Source: an uncultured Granulicella sp.
GTDB lineage: Bacteria; Acidobacteriota; Terriglobia; Terriglobales; Acidobacteriaceae
Direction: 5' to 3'
Assembly: GCA_903932155.1 (NCBI GenBank)
Contig: CAIZFH010000229.1
Location: 1 to 64,000 of the forward strand
DNA: 64,000 nucleotides
Positions 25,774-33,528 of this stretch are shown here, piece after piece. The position numbers and the translations under genes were made by a program. The number at the start of each line of letters is the position of its first letter. The first letter of the stretch is position 1. The notes below the pieces were generated by a model. It was not told the origin of the DNA. It ran no database searches and saw only the letters and a list, made by a program, of their open reading frames with translations.

Positions 25774-26788
25774 GCCGCCGCACCGACCGCCCTGTGATCT
25801 CCGTTGCGCGAGTCTCCGCGTACGCCGCCGCGCCCAGCCGCGCGCAGCTCTCGTCCAGGATCACGCGCACCGGTATCGTCTCCATCACCGGCGACAGCCG
25901 CCCCTTGTCCAGAAACGCCTGCATGAATCCGCCGCCAGCCAGCGTCTTCACAATCTTCGGCGCAATCCCGCCACCCAGATACATTCCGCCCGTCGCCAGT
26001 ACCCTCAACGCAATGTTGCCCGCCTCCGCGCCGTACGCCGCCGCAAACGTCTGCATCGTCTCGCGGCACAGATCGCTCGATCCATCCTCGGCGCATTCGC
26101 CAATCACTGCGTTCGCATCCTCAGCCATCATCCGCGCGCGCAGCCACGCCGGCTCCTCCATCTTCTCCACCTCGCGCAGATACGCATAGATGTTCTGTAT
26201 CCCCATCCCCGACACAACCCGCTCCCAGCTCACCCGCCCGTGCAGTTTGCGCCGCAAGTATTCCAGCAGCGCGATCTCGCGATCCGTGCGCGCGGCAAAG
26301 TCGCAGTGCCCCCCCTCCGACGCAATCGGCCGGTGCCGCTTGCCATCCCACACCAGCAGCGCCTCGCCCAGTCCCGTCCCCGCCGCAATTAATCCGCGGT
26401 TTCCAGCCGCCGCATCGCCCTCATGCAGCGTCAGCACGCTCTCCGGCGCAAGCTCCGGAATCCCGTAGCCATTCGCCTCAAGGTCGTTAATCAAAAAAAT
26501 GTGTTCGATCCTAAGCGACTTCGCCAGTTCGCGCTCATCCACAGTCCACGGCAGGTTCGTCAGCTTCAGCCGCCCATCGCGCACCGGCCCTGGACATCCA
26601 AAACATGCCGCAACAATCTCCTCACGCTCCTCTGTGTCGTCCGAGAGAAACCTCTCCACCACCGCATCCAGCGTGGCGAACTCCTGCGCCGCAAACCTCT
26701 GCTCACGGACAGCCTTCAGCCGCCCACCCGCAAAGTCGTACAACGCAAGATTAACCTTCGTCCCGCCAATGTCGCCCGCAAGAATCAT
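25757..26788 (-). CDS. glk: Glucokinase
   Basis: A 343-residue ATP-dependent glucose kinase of the bacterial Glk (ASKHA) type. MILAGDIGGTKVNLALYDF is the phosphate loop. FGCPGPVRDGRLKLTNLPW, INDLEANGYG, AAGTGLGEALLVWDG, SEGGHCDFA and LATGGMYLGGGIAPKI are all Glk signatures. It starts directly after the stop of pgl with no gap, so the two are translated together and link glucose phosphorylation to the oxidative pentose phosphate branch. Confidence 0.94.
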   Translation of the reverse strand: MILAGDIGGTKVNLALYDFAGGRLKAVREQRFAAQEFATLDAVVERFLSDDTEEREEIVAACFGCPGPVRDGRLKLTNLPWTVDERELAKSLRIEHIFLINDLEANGYGIPELAPESVLTLHEGDAAAGNRGLIAAGTGLGEALLVWDGKRHRPIASEGGHCDFAARTDREIALLEYLRRKLHGRVSWERVVSGMGIQNIYAYLREVEKMEEPAWLRARMMAEDANAVIGECAEDGSSDLCRETMQTFAAAYGAEAGNIALRVLATGGMYLGGGIAPKIVKTLAGGGFMQAFLDKGRLSPVMETIPVRVILDESCARLGAAAYAETRATEITGRSVRRLSLPV

Positions 26789-27574
26789 CTAAGAAAGCTC
26801 CAGCGTTCCGCCCGCCGGTTCCGGCAGCATCTCCGCAGCAGCCGCGTCCAGCAGCAGGTCAAGTCTACCGCTCGCCGGTCGGATCAACTGCGACGGCTTT
26901 GCCTCTGGATCGTACGCCCCACAGAACACATCCCGCACCACCTGTGCCTTTGCCGCGCCCTCGATCAGGAACGCAACCTCGCGCGCCCGATTGATCACCG
27001 TCCACGTCAGCGTAATCCGCCATGTATCTTTTTGCGCCACATGGTTGGCCACCACGATCCGTCCCAACTCGTTCAGCGCCGCGGTGTGCGGAAACAGCGA
27101 TGCTGTGTGTCCATCCTCGCCCATCCCCAGCAGCACCAGGTCGAACACCGGATTCCCCGAGCGGTCCAGCCCGAACTCGGCGCGTATCGCCGCCTCATAC
27201 CGCGCCGCCGCTTCACCCGGATCAAGCTCGCCCTCCATCCGATGGATCTGCGACGCAGGCAATGGCACATGATCCAGCATCGCTTCCTTCGTCATGCGGT
27301 AATTGGAATCCTTGTCCGTCGGCGGCACGCATCGCTCATCCACCCAGAAGAGGTGCAGCTTCTCCCACGGCACCCGCGCAAAGTACGGCGCACTCCGGTC
27401 CGCCAGCAGCATGAACATTGCCTTCGGCGTCGTCCCGCCGGAGATCGCAACCCGAGCCACGCCCCGCGCCTCAACCGACACCGACACCGCCGACGCGAAA
27501 TACTCCGCCGCACCCGCAGCCAATGCATCCGACGTAGTCCAAACTCGATACGATACCAAAACCGGTCGAGGCAC
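26789..27574 (-). CDS. pgl: 6-phosphogluconolactonase
   Basis: 261 residues of the DevB/SOL type, which hydrolyses 6-phosphogluconolactone. Marks are VAISGGTTPKAMFMLLA, HLFWVDERCVPPTDKDSNYRM and DLVLLGMGEDGHTASLFP. It lies 56 bp after rpiA and abuts glk in the same direction. Glucose-6-phosphate dehydrogenase, the step before it, is not in the window. Confidence 0.94.
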   Translation of the reverse strand: MPRPVLVSYRVWTTSDALAAGAAEYFASAVSVSVEARGVARVAISGGTTPKAMFMLLADRSAPYFARVPWEKLHLFWVDERCVPPTDKDSNYRMTKEAMLDHVPLPASQIHRMEGELDPGEAAARYEAAIRAEFGLDRSGNPVFDLVLLGMGEDGHTASLFPHTAALNELGRIVVANHVAQKDTWRITLTWTVINRAREVAFLIEGAAKAQVVRDVFCGAYDPEAKPSQLIRPASGRLDLLLDAAAAEMLPEPAGGTLELS

Positions 27575-27630
27575 GCACTCTGCTCCTTGCTATTGAATAA
27601 AGTCAGCAACCAGCACTCTGCAACGCCGCG

Positions 27631-28314
27631 CTACGGACGAACCTCGCTCACGCCGTCTTCTCCCGCCACCAGCGCCAGTGTCGCCATGCCCAGAAACAGT
27701 CCATGCTCCACCACGCCGACGACCGCGCGAATCGCCGCCGCCGTCTTCTCCGGGTCCTCGATCCGCCCACACGCGCAGTCCAGAATGTAGTTCCCCTCAT
27801 CCGTCAAATATGGCCCGGCCTCGTTCTTCGCCTGCCGCAACTTCGGATTCAACCCCAGCGCAGCCAGCCTCGGCTGCACCACCGGCAGCGCCATCTTGAT
27901 CACTTCCACCGGCAGGGGAAACTTCCCCAGCACTTCTACCATCTTGGTCGAATCGGCCACCACAATGAAGCTCTTCGCCGCGCTGGCCACAATCTTCTCC
28001 CGCAGCAGCGCACCGCCTCCGCCCTTGATCAATGCGAAGCCCATCCCCTTCACCTTCGCAATCTCGTCGGCCCCATCGATGTACACGTCCAGTTCAGGCA
28101 GCTCGGCTAGGGTCGCCACGCTCATCCCCAGCGACGCTGCCAGGTCATGGCTCGCGTCCGACGACGCCACACAGCGAATCTTCCGACCACACGCCGCCAG
28201 CTCGCGAATGAAGATCGTCGCAGTCGTCCCCGTGCCCAGCCCGACCACCATCCCGTCCTTCACAAACTCCGTGGCCCGCTTCGCAACCAGACCCTTCGCC
28301 TCATCCTGCGTCAT
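27631..28314 (-). CDS. rpiA: Ribose-5-phosphate isomerase A
   Basis: 227 residues from ATG 28314, with GAGGG about seven bases upstream; a TTG at 28341 in the same frame is less likely. The enzyme interconverts ribose-5-phosphate and ribulose-5-phosphate. Visible are MVVGLGTGTTATIFI, DVYIDGADEIAK, KGGGGALLREKIVA and a C-terminal GNYILDCACGRIEDP. It belongs to the leftward tkt-rpiA-pgl-glk series. Confidence 0.95.
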   Translation of the reverse strand: MTQDEAKGLVAKRATEFVKDGMVVGLGTGTTATIFIRELAACGRKIRCVASSDASHDLAASLGMSVATLAELPELDVYIDGADEIAKVKGMGFALIKGGGGALLREKIVASAAKSFIVVADSTKMVEVLGKFPLPVEVIKMALPVVQPRLAALGLNPKLRQAKNEAGPYLTDEGNYILDCACGRIEDPEKTAAAIRAVVGVVEHGLFLGMATLALVAGEDGVSEVRP

Positions 28315-28367
28315 ACCGTGCCCTCGAAGAATCTTCGTCAACTATAAGAGGTGTCATCCTGAGCGGA

Positions 28368-28387
28368 GGTTGGCGTTCACGCCAACC
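28368..28387. repeat. Perfect hairpin in the rpiA-tkt spacer
   Basis: GGTTGGCGT and ACGCCAACC pair perfectly across a two-base centre, within GTCATCCTGAGCGGA...GTCGAAGGACCTGC. That frame looks like a dispersed repeat of its own. No T-tract follows on either strand, so termination is not obvious. Confidence 0.5.
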
Positions 28388-28450
28388 GCAGTCGAAGGAC
28401 CTGCGTGTGCTTTGCGTCACCATGACTCTCAGCCCATTTCAGCCGCAACC

Positions 28451-28594
28451 TTACGAATCCTCATACTCCCATGCACTCGCAGGCGTCACGCTGTCCTCAT
28501 ACTCTGCCTGCCGCGAAGACTCGAACGGCTTCCGCTCTCCGAGCTTTGCCGCCTCGTCCTTCTCCCGCAAAATCTCCCGTTCCGTCTCTACCAT
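28451..28594 (-). CDS. Possible 47-residue acidic small protein between tkt and rpiA
   Basis: Reading leftward from ATG 28594 to TAA 28451, in the same direction as tkt and rpiA. The product is highly charged (MVETEREILREKDEAAKLGE at the start, YEDS twice near the end), with no membrane segment and a helix-prone first half. AGGA sits close before the ATG. The even charge pattern and repeated YEDS look more like a protein than a chance frame. I do not recognise it and there is no direct proof of translation. Confidence 0.45.
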   Translation of the reverse strand: MVETEREILREKDEAAKLGERKPFESSRQAEYEDSVTPASAWEYEDS

Positions 28595-28652
28595 CTTCCT
28601 GCCCCAAGCATTTTGGTTTGTCATTCCCGAAGGGAATCTGCTTTATTTCTCC

Positions 28653-28701
28653 TCGAACCTCGAACCTAGTACCTAGCACCTCGCACCTCGTACCTAGCAC
28701 C
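28653..28701 (-). repeat. Heptanucleotide array just past the tkt stop codon, seven units
   Basis: On the plus strand: TCGAACC, TCGAACC, TAGTACC, TAGCACC, TCGCACC, TCGTACC and TAGCACC. It mixes the CGAACCT unit of valS and the methyltransferase gene with the CTAGTAC unit of coaX. That suggests the two units are variants of one repeat. It ends four bases from the tkt stop. Confidence 0.85.
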
Positions 28702-28705
28702 TCGC

Positions 28706-30709
28706 CTATCTCTTCACCAGCTTCTTTGCGTGCTCCACAACATGCGCCACGCTGATTCCCAGCTTCTCCAGCGCAATCGGCCCTGGAGCCGACGCGCCAA
28801 ACCGGTCGATCCCGATTGCCACGCCGTTTGTCCCAATGTACTTCCACCAGCCCATCGTCGCGCCCGCCTCCAGCGAGATCTTCGGCACGCCCTCCGGCAG
28901 CAGCTCAGCCTTGTACGCTACAGTCTGCTCGTCATAGATGCGGAAGCTCGGCATCGACACCACCTTCGCCGCAATCCCCGCAGCCTTCAGCTCCGTCGCC
29001 GACTTCAGGCACACCTCGACCTCAGAGCCCGCCGAGATCAAAATCACATCCGGCTTCGTCACCTCCGGTGTCATCGAATACGCGCCCTTCGGCACGCCCG
29101 CAATCGCAGACGCTGCATCGAACACCGGAATGTCCTGCCGCGTCAGAGCCATAAAGCTCGGCCCCTTCCGTTCCAGCGCCAACCGCCAGCAAGCCGCCGT
29201 CTCATTCGCATCCGCCGGACGAAAGTCCGTCAGGTTCGGCATTGCGCGCAGACTCATCAGGTGCTCGATCGGTTGATGCGTCGGACCATCCTCGCCCAGT
29301 CCCACCGAATCGTGCGTGAACACATACAGCGCGTGGATATTCATCAGCGATCCCAGCCGGATCGCCGGCCTACAGTAATCCGAGAAGACAAAGAAGGTCG
29401 ACCCAAACGGAATCAGCCCGCCATGCGCCGCCATCCCATTCACCATCGCCATCATGCCAAACTCGCGCACTCCGAAGTACACATTGCGCCCCACCGGGTC
29501 CACATGGAAGCTGGGCGAGTCCTTGAAGATCGTCTTCGTCGACGCCGTAATATCCGCCGCGCCGCCAAACAGCTCCGGCACCACCTTCGCAATTGCGTTC
29601 ATCACCACCTGGCCCGCATTGCGCGTCGCCACCAGCTTGGCCTCCGCGCCCGACGGGAAGGTCGGTATCAACCTCTCCCAGCCATCCGCCAGCTTGCCCG
29701 CCATCTGCCGCTCAAACTCCGCCGACGGTTCCGGATAAGCTTTCTTGTACTCGGCAAAGCTGGCGTCCCACTCCGCGTGCGCCTTCTTGCCCTTCGGCTT
29801 CGCCGTCAGCCAATTCGCCTTCGCCTCCTCCGGCACATAGAAGCTCTTGTCCTCCGGCCAGCCCAGGTTCTTCTTCGTCGCCTTCGCCGCCTCGGTTCCC
29901 AGAGCCTCGCCATGCGCCTTGTTCGTTCCTGCCTTCGGGCTTCCGTACCCAATCACCGTGCGTACCCTGATCAGCGTCGGCCGCGTCGTATCCGCCTTCG
30001 CCTGCTGGATCGCATCTTCAATCGCTACCAGGTCGTTGCCATCGGCCACGCTCAACACCTGCCAGTGGTACGCCTCAAAGCGCTTTGTCACGTCCTCCGT
30101 GAAGCTAAGCTCCGTCGGCCCATCCAGCGAGATCAGGTTGTCGTCATACAGCACAATCAGCTTGCCCAGTCCCAGCGTTCCCGCCAGCGATGCAGTCTCA
30201 TGCGATACGCCTTCCATCAAATCGCCATCGCCGCACAGCACAAACGTGTGATGGTCCACCACCGCATGTCCATCGCGGTTGTACACCGCCGCCAGGTGCT
30301 TCTCTGCAGTGGCCATTCCCACCGCCATGCCGAATCCCTGTCCCAGCGGCCCCGTCGTCACTTCTACGCCCGGCGCCTCGTCCCGCTCCGGATGCCCCGG
30401 TGTCTCCGATCCCCACTGCCGAAACTCTTCCAGTTGCGCCAGCGGCAGGTCGTAGCCAGACAGATGCAGCGTCCCATACAGCAGCATCGAAGCATGTCCA
30501 TTCGACAGCACAAACCGGTCGCGATCAATCCACTTCGGGTCCGCCGGATCGTGCTTCATCAGCTTGTGAAACAGTAGATACGCAATCGGAGCGCAGCCCA
30601 GTGGCGCTCCCGGATGGCCGCTCTTGGCCTTCTCAATCCCGTCTACAGCCAGAAAACGCAATGTGTTGATAGATAGCTGGTCCAGTTCATTCTGCTTGTC
30701 GCTCATCAT
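28706..30709 (-). CDS. tkt: Transketolase
   Basis: A 667-residue thiamine diphosphate enzyme moving two-carbon units between sugar phosphates. Signatures are KSGHPGAPLGCAPIAYLLF, DRFVLSNGHASMLLYG, TGPLGQGFGMAVGMA, CGDGDLMEGVSHE (ThDP/Mg binding), and in the middle domain THDSVGLGEDGPTHQPIEHL. Full length for the family. The start is one of two adjacent ATGs at 30709/30706. First gene of the leftward sugar series, with rpiA about 390 bp downstream. Confidence 0.96.
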   Translation of the reverse strand: MMSDKQNELDQLSINTLRFLAVDGIEKAKSGHPGAPLGCAPIAYLLFHKLMKHDPADPKWIDRDRFVLSNGHASMLLYGTLHLSGYDLPLAQLEEFRQWGSETPGHPERDEAPGVEVTTGPLGQGFGMAVGMATAEKHLAAVYNRDGHAVVDHHTFVLCGDGDLMEGVSHETASLAGTLGLGKLIVLYDDNLISLDGPTELSFTEDVTKRFEAYHWQVLSVADGNDLVAIEDAIQQAKADTTRPTLIRVRTVIGYGSPKAGTNKAHGEALGTEAAKATKKNLGWPEDKSFYVPEEAKANWLTAKPKGKKAHAEWDASFAEYKKAYPEPSAEFERQMAGKLADGWERLIPTFPSGAEAKLVATRNAGQVVMNAIAKVVPELFGGAADITASTKTIFKDSPSFHVDPVGRNVYFGVREFGMMAMVNGMAAHGGLIPFGSTFFVFSDYCRPAIRLGSLMNIHALYVFTHDSVGLGEDGPTHQPIEHLMSLRAMPNLTDFRPADANETAACWRLALERKGPSFMALTRQDIPVFDAASAIAGVPKGAYSMTPEVTKPDVILISAGSEVEVCLKSATELKAAGIAAKVVSMPSFRIYDEQTVAYKAELLPEGVPKISLEAGATMGWWKYIGTNGVAIGIDRFGASAPGPIALEKLGISVAHVVEHAKKLVKR

Positions 30710-30760
30710 TAGCCCATGTCCCTTGTCTTAATTTCTTGTCACGCTTCCTATAGTGTACTA

Positions 30761-30799
30761 GGGTGCCCCATCCATCGCGGCCTTATTGCGATGGGTGGG
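30761..30799 (+). repeat. Palindromic element copy (tkt-sod spacer, 1)
   Basis: GGGTGCCCCATCCATCGC at the left end, GCGATGGGTGGG at the right; the arms pair around GGCCTTATT. Confidence 0.85.
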
Positions 30800-30804
30800 A
30801 TTTC

Positions 30805-30846
30805 GGGTGCCCCATCCTTTCACAGTCTCATCGTCAAAGGGTGGGG
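30805..30846 (+). repeat. Palindromic element copy (tkt-sod spacer, 2)
   Basis: GGGTGCCCCATCCTTT ... AAAGGGTGGGG, 5 bp from the preceding copy and in the same orientation. Both lie between the divergent tkt and superoxide dismutase genes. Confidence 0.85.
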
Positions 30847-30945
30847 TTCTTGTAAAAACTCCCCCGCACCGCCGCCCGCTCATTTGCATCCAATAATGCG
30901 AGCGCAGTCCTAACATTCGCACCATCATCGACAGGAGAAACTACC

Positions 30946-31560
30946 GTGGCCTACGAACTCGCACCGCTTCCCTACGACTACACCGCCCTCGAGCCCCACA
31001 TCGACGAGGCAACCATGAAGCTGCATCACGACAAGCACCACCAGACCTACGTCACCAACCTCAATGGTGCCATCGACAAGCATCCCGAGCTCGCCTCCAA
31101 GTCCCCCGAAGAGCTAATCAAGCATCTCAGCGCCATCCCCGAAGACATCCGTAAGATCGTCCAGAACAGCGGCGGAGGCCACGTCAACCACACCATGTTC
31201 TGGCAGATCATGAAGCCCGCCGGCGGAGGCGATCCCTCGGGTGCTATCGCTGCCCAGATCAAGGCCGACTTCGGCGACTTCGAGTCCTTCAAGAAGCTCT
31301 TCAACGAGACCACCGCCAAGCAGTTCGGTGCCGGCTGGGGTTGGCTCGTCTTCCAGGCAGGCAAGCTGAAGATCGTCACCACCGCCAATCAGGACTCGCC
31401 CCTCTCCGAAGGCCTCTACCCCATCCTCGGCAACGACGTCTGGGAGCACGCCTACTACCTCAAATACAACAACCGCCGGCCAGACTACCTCGCCGCATGG
31501 TGGAACACAGTCAACTGGGACGAGATCAACAAACGCTTCGCCACCGCCCAGGGCAAATAA
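30946..31560 (+). CDS. Superoxide dismutase (Fe/Mn family)
   Basis: 204 residues, GTG start at 30946 with AGGAG nine bases upstream. It disproportionates superoxide in the cytoplasm; there is no signal peptide. Metal ligands are visible in [13 protein letters not shown] (first two His) and [19 protein letters not shown] (Asp and His). The family ending [11 protein letters not shown] is present. Fe versus Mn use cannot be settled by eye. Confidence 0.95.
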   Translation: MAYELAPLPYDYTALEPHIDEATMKLHHDKHHQTYVTNLNGAIDKHPELASKSPEELIKHLSAIPEDIRKIVQNSGGGHVNHTMFWQIMKPAGGGDPSGAIAAQIKADFGDFESFKKLFNETTAKQFGAGWGWLVFQAGKLKIVTTANQDSPLSEGLYPILGNDVWEHAYYLKYNNRRPDYLAAWWNTVNWDEINKRFATAQGK

Positions 31561-31593
31561 CTCACACCATAACATCGTCAATCTGGCGCAGCC

Positions 31594-31634
31594 GGGTGCC
31601 CCATCCTTTCACAGTCTCATCGTGAAAGGGTGGG
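31594..31634 (+). repeat. Palindromic element copy (duplication copy A, first)
   Basis: GGGTGCCCCATCCTTTCAC ... GTGAAAGGGTGGG. Confidence 0.85.
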
Positions 31635-31646
31635 TTATCGGATTTT

Positions 31647-31683
31647 GGGTGCCCCATTCATGCGGCCTTATCGCATGAGTGGG
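31647..31683 (+). repeat. Palindromic element copy (duplication copy A, second; CATTCATGCGG subtype)
   Basis: GGGTGCCCCATTCATGCGG ... CGCATGAGTGGG. Confidence 0.85.
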
Positions 31684-31842
31684 TTATCGTTTGCGGAAGC
31701 AAACGACCGTCTTCCATGATGATCCTGTCCGTTGCCATATACGGAAGGGCACGCGTCTACGCTTGCCGCATCACACTCTCCCTATCTGTGTCTTCGCGTC
31801 CTTGAATAACCTCGGGTGTACCATTTCCCCGAGGACAAGCCC

Positions 31843-31869
31843 ATGCTCCGGAGAATCGTCACCGTCGCC
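31843..31869 (+). pseudogene. Truncated duplicate start of the TIGR03435 gene
   Basis: Nine codons (ATG CTC CGG AGA ATC GTC then ACC GTC GCC) match the start of the gene at 32115 and keep its GAGGA ribosome-binding site. They run straight into a palindromic element. Translation would continue in an unrelated frame, so it is a broken copy. Confidence 0.7.
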
Positions 31870-31907
31870 GGGTGCCCCATCCTTTCGCGTCTTTGCGAAA
31901 GGGTGGG
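31870..31907 (+). repeat. Palindromic element copy (duplication copy B, first)
   Basis: GGGTGCCCCATCCTTTCGC ... GCGAAAGGGTGGG, the most symmetrical member. It directly joins the truncated leader. Confidence 0.85.
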
Positions 31908-31919
31908 TTATCGGATTTT

Positions 31920-31956
31920 GGGTGCCCCATTCATGCGGCCTCATCGCATGAGTGGG
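31920..31956 (+). repeat. Palindromic element copy (duplication copy B, second; CATTCATGCGG subtype)
   Basis: GGGTGCCCCATTCATGCGG ... CGCATGAGTGGG. Confidence 0.85.
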
Positions 31957-32114
31957 CATCGTATGCGGACGCAAACGACCGTCTTCCATGGTGATCCTGT
32001 CCGTTGCCACATACGGAAGAGAACGCGTTTACGCGTGCCGCATCTCACTCTCCCTATCTGTGTCTTTGCGTCCTTGAATAACACCGGGTGTACCATTTTC
32101 CCGAGGACAAGCCC

Positions 32115-32984
32115 ATGCTCCGGAGAATCGTCGCCACCGCCCTGCTGACCTGTGGTATCGCCCTCGGACAATCAACACCTGTACCAACCCCAGCTCCCGC
32201 TCCCGTTAAACCCCTCGCCTTCGACGTCGTTTCCATCCGTCCTACCAAGCCCGGCACGCCGTGGATGTTCAGCGGGATGACCTCTCCTGACGGCTACAGC
32301 GTCGCTGGCCAATCACTCTTCTCCACCCTGATGATCGCGTACTTTCCCCAGGGCGTGGCGTACTGGTCCAGCGACCGGCTATCCGGCGCGCCCTCGTGGC
32401 TCAGCGATCTCTATGACATCAACGCCAAAGTATCCGAACTCGACCTCGCCGAATGGCAGAAGCAGGGCCTGTCCCTCGACAAGAAGCCGATGTTTCGGCA
32501 GATGTTGCAAGCCATGCTCGCCGACCGCTGCCATCTCGTCGCCCACATGGTTCCCGGTCCTCCCATCTCCGGCTGGTCCCTCGAACTCACCAAGCGCGGT
32601 CCGCGCCTTACCGAATCCAAACCCGATGAAACCATACCAGTTGGCGTGAAACTCGCTGACGGTGGCGTCTTGGTGCCCCAGGGTCGCAATGGAGAGATCC
32701 AGACCTTCTACAGCGCAACCATGGACGTCTTCGCGCAGTACCTCTCCATGCGCGCCGTCGGCCATCCCGTCATCGACCACACCGGTCTCACCGCCCACTT
32801 CGACTTCGTCCTCAACTGGGTTCAGGACCCTGACTCAAAGTTCCCCGAGGGCGTAACCTCCACCGACGATCTAGACCCGCTCTCCCACTGGGACATCAAC
32901 GGCCTCGGTCTCCGTGTCGTCCCAATCAAGCTCCCCGCCGACACCCTCGTCATCGACCACATCGAAAAACCCTCCGAAAACTAA
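32115..32984 (+). CDS. Secreted TIGR03435-family protein
   Basis: 289 residues from ATG 32115 (GAGGA about seven bases upstream; an in-frame GTG at 32088 is less likely). Signal peptide MLRRIVATALLTCGIALGQ, then a Pro/Ala/Thr stretch. The family marks are all present: AFDVVSIRPTKPG, YDINAKV, MLQAMLADRCHLVAHM, PVIDHTGLTAHFDFVLNW and the terminal LVIDHIEKPSEN. The family is abundant in soil Acidobacteriota and has no known function. Its leader is tandemly duplicated. Confidence 0.88.
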   Translation: MLRRIVATALLTCGIALGQSTPVPTPAPAPVKPLAFDVVSIRPTKPGTPWMFSGMTSPDGYSVAGQSLFSTLMIAYFPQGVAYWSSDRLSGAPSWLSDLYDINAKVSELDLAEWQKQGLSLDKKPMFRQMLQAMLADRCHLVAHMVPGPPISGWSLELTKRGPRLTESKPDETIPVGVKLADGGVLVPQGRNGEIQTFYSATMDVFAQYLSMRAVGHPVIDHTGLTAHFDFVLNWVQDPDSKFPEGVTSTDDLDPLSHWDINGLGLRVVPIKLPADTLVIDHIEKPSEN

Positions 32985-33095
32985 CCGCGCATTTTGCCCT
33001 GTCTTTGTTTTTGAGATAGACCAAGGCTTTAGCATTACACCCCTCCATCGAATCGGGCTTTTAACCCCTGGGAGCACTTGCCGTTGCCTGTTCCT

Positions 33096-33130
33096 CACTA
33101 CACACTATCCACTACGCACTATCCACTGCT
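33096..33130 (+). repeat. Heptanucleotide array in the serA upstream region, five units of CACTATC type
   Basis: Units are CACTACA, CACTATC, CACTACG, CACTATC and CACTGCT. It adjoins copy 2 of the G-tract element. Confidence 0.8.
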
Positions 33131-33133
33131 TTT

Positions 33134-33430
33134 TCTTGTCAAGACCCTCGACACCTCAAAATCCCCGCAACCTCCTCCATCTAAACCACATAAAACTTCA
33201 AAATACTTGGCATAGTAGTTATGCTCCAACCCGTATCATTAAAGTAGGGGGAACTATGTCTCAAGTCCGATCTGGGTGCACGCGTGTGCCGTCGCATTGG
33301 AGCGTATATTTGCGACGAAAAGACGAAGAATCGAATACCCTCGGCATACAGTCCGGTATACCACCGGTACATATACTTTTCTCTTTGTTTTGCTTATCTT
33401 GCAAAAAACAGGGGGAGGGGGGGGTACTCT
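33134..33430 (-). repeat. G-tract intergenic element, copy 2 (serA leader)
   Basis: Compared in reverse complement with 41506-41742. The two share a 32-base identical block (33355-33386 and 41548-41579), the GGCATA-N5-TATGC dyad (33209-33225), the CGAGGGTCTTGACA block and the G5AG8 tract (33411-33424). It lies about 100 bp before serA, with the G-tract facing the gene. No open frame in it looks real. Confidence 0.8.
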
Positions 33431-33528
33431 ACGGCGCTGCTACCAACAGATCGCCCCGCTCCTCAATCTCCTCGTACAGTTCATACGCATCTCACTTTGC
33501 ATCTGCATTCGGCAGTTACACTAAAACT

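Larger units (their letters stand above)
31591..32139 (+). repeat. Tandem duplication of about 275 bp upstream of the TIGR03435 gene
   Basis: Copy A (31591-31866) and copy B (31867-32139) are near-identical. Each holds two palindromic elements, a GCGGA-GCAAACGACCGTCTTC segment, a leader with GAGGACAAGCCC and an ATG followed by CTCCGGAGAATCGTC. Start codons lie at 31843 and 32115, 272 bp apart. Only copy B continues into the full gene. The region is otherwise non-coding and explains the long gap after the dismutase gene. Confidence 0.9.

Noticed and set aside
28407-28676. 89-codon rightward frame in the tkt-rpiA spacer
   Set aside because: Its product is Ser/Pro-rich, runs into the heptamer array and has no ribosome-binding site. 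The opposite strand has a better small frame.
28730-30577. 615-codon frame opposite tkt
   Set aside because: Arg/His/Gln-rich composition typical of an antisense shadow; tkt explains the region.
31816-32148. 110-codon frame from the duplicated leader
   Set aside because: It reads through palindromic elements and the second leader in the wrong frame; only the first nine codons match a gene.
32914-33528. N-terminal extension of serA to 32914
   Set aside because: The extra 205 residues overlap the TIGR03435 gene and run through a repeat element. SerA homology begins exactly at ATG 33529.
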